DNA from: a virus
Length of the DNA: 44,114 nt
IMG/VR virus record: IMGVR_UViG_3300046792_000331
Span: 1 to 44,114 of that record
Reading direction: 5' to 3' (one strand)
Within the stretch, counting starts at the first letter, position 1; each line of letters opens with the position of its first letter. Below, in pieces: positions 43,557 through 44,114 of this stretch. The translations under genes were made by a program, and so were the position numbers. The notes beneath the pieces are model-generated. The model saw only the letters and a list, made by a program, of their open reading frames with translations, searched no databases and was not told the DNA's origin.

Positions 43557-44077
43557 TGATCACTCTGCCTGACGCGCCGGACCCGCACCGCAGCTGGGCG
43601 TGGCTCGCCGCCGCGCTCGCCGCGTACGGGATCTTCCTGCTCTTCACCCCGCTCATCCGCAAGATCCGCAACCCCTCCCCTCCCCCAGCGATCGAAGGTG
43701 TCAAGCCCAAGAAGGTGCAGGCCACGGTCGGTGTCACCGAGGATGAACCCGCTGAACCCGCCGAGATCGGCTGGTGGGGACGCATCATCGAGAAGGGCGG
43801 CGTCCGCTTCCGCCAAGCCCAGGAGATCATGGCAACCGGCGGCCTCGCCGAACCGCCCGAGGACAACGAGGTGGACGTGCCGCTCGACGACGAGCCGGAC
43901 GAGACCGAGGACCAGGGCGAGGCGATCGAGGAGTACATCGCCCGGGCGCGCGGTCTGCGGGTGCCGTACAACGCGATCGTGCGGGTCGTCGTCGACCACT
44001 ACGGCGTCTCCGAGTCGACCGCGAAGCGCCGCATCCGGGAGGTCGACGAGGCGCGCCGGCCACCCCGGGCGGCATAG
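43556..44077 (+). CDS. Membrane-anchored HTH protein
   Basis: A 173-residue protein; ATG overlaps the preceding TGA. One transmembrane helix (about residues 14-34, WAWLAAALAAYGIFLLFTPL), a basic stretch, an acidic linker (EDNEVDVPLDDEPDETED) and a C-terminal HTH: EEYIARARGLRVPYNAIVRVVVDHYGVSESTAKRRIREVDEAR. DNA-binding domain tethered to the membrane. Together with the first gene it gives two potential DNA-membrane tethers. It ends 16 bases before the junction terminator. Confidence 0.72.
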   Translation: MITLPDAPDPHRSWAWLAAALAAYGIFLLFTPLIRKIRNPSPPPAIEGVKPKKVQATVGVTEDEPAEPAEIGWWGRIIEKGGVRFRQAQEIMATGGLAEPPEDNEVDVPLDDEPDETEDQGEAIEEYIARARGLRVPYNAIVRVVVDHYGVSESTAKRRIREVDEARRPPRAA

Positions 44078-44093
44078 TCCGGACACGAAGAAG

Positions 44094-44114
44094 CGCCCCC
44101 ACCCGAAGGTGGGG
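44094..44114 (+). repeat. 21-bp terminal repeat identical to positions 1-21
   Basis: The last 21 bases equal the first 21. Overlapping them regenerates a complete hairpin and a sensible convergent-gene junction. This fits a circular molecule opened at an arbitrary point, not biologically defined ends. Confidence 0.85.

Overview
The window looks like a complete temperate siphophage (prophage-type) genome of a GC-rich actinobacterium. Supporting this are a GC-rich genome with GTG starts everywhere, HK97-type head genes, a long tape measure gene, a tyrosine integrase beside a repressor, and small-protein families familiar from Streptomyces, Micromonosporaceae and related phages. The exact host genus cannot be read from the sequence. 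The first 21 bases recur as the last 21, and joining the ends restores one perfect hairpin terminator between two convergent operons, so the molecule is best read as circular or circularly permuted.

Layout. (1) 66-22882, minus strand, late module, transcribed from right to left: HNH nuclease, small and large terminase, portal, MuF-like protein, scaffold, major capsid, connectors, a block of beta-rich accessory structural proteins, tail terminator, tail tube, tail chaperones with a -1 frameshift, tape measure with an M15-like peptidase motif, tail-tip and fibre proteins, then amidase endolysin and holin-like membrane proteins. A tiny two-helix membrane protein gene lies in the opposite orientation inside this module (10487-10663). 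(2) 23022-37693, minus strand, early module: about 40 mostly tiny genes joined by 4-base GTGA/ATGA overlaps. It includes a Cro-like regulator, HTH proteins, a RecE-like exonuclease and RecT-like annealing protein, ArsR- and LuxR-like regulators, an orphan cytosine-5 methyltransferase, a winged-helix putative replication initiator with iterons inside its own gene, a HIT-family protein and many Cys/His-rich microproteins. (3) 37818-39096, plus strand: immunity repressor and integrase. (4) 39068-41662: accessory and lysogeny region with two paralogous AlpA-like regulators, a third HTH protein, a resolvase-like protein and a secreted neprosin-type glutamic peptidase that appears to start at ATT. 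(5) 41727-44077, plus strand: a five-gene translationally coupled operon with a DUF2637/SpdB-like membrane protein, two small soluble proteins, a polytopic membrane protein and a membrane-anchored HTH protein.

How it works together (inference): the repressor (37818) and Cro-like gene (37433) form the lysis/lysogeny switch. Early minus transcription delivers recombination and replication functions, with replication probably starting at the iterons at 27.9 kb. Late transcription then runs from about 23.0 kb through packaging, head, tail and lysis. Modules 4 and 5 have their own promoters and divergent regulators and are the best candidates for genes expressed in the lysogen. The secreted peptidase and the five-gene membrane/HTH operon are the most interesting cargo.
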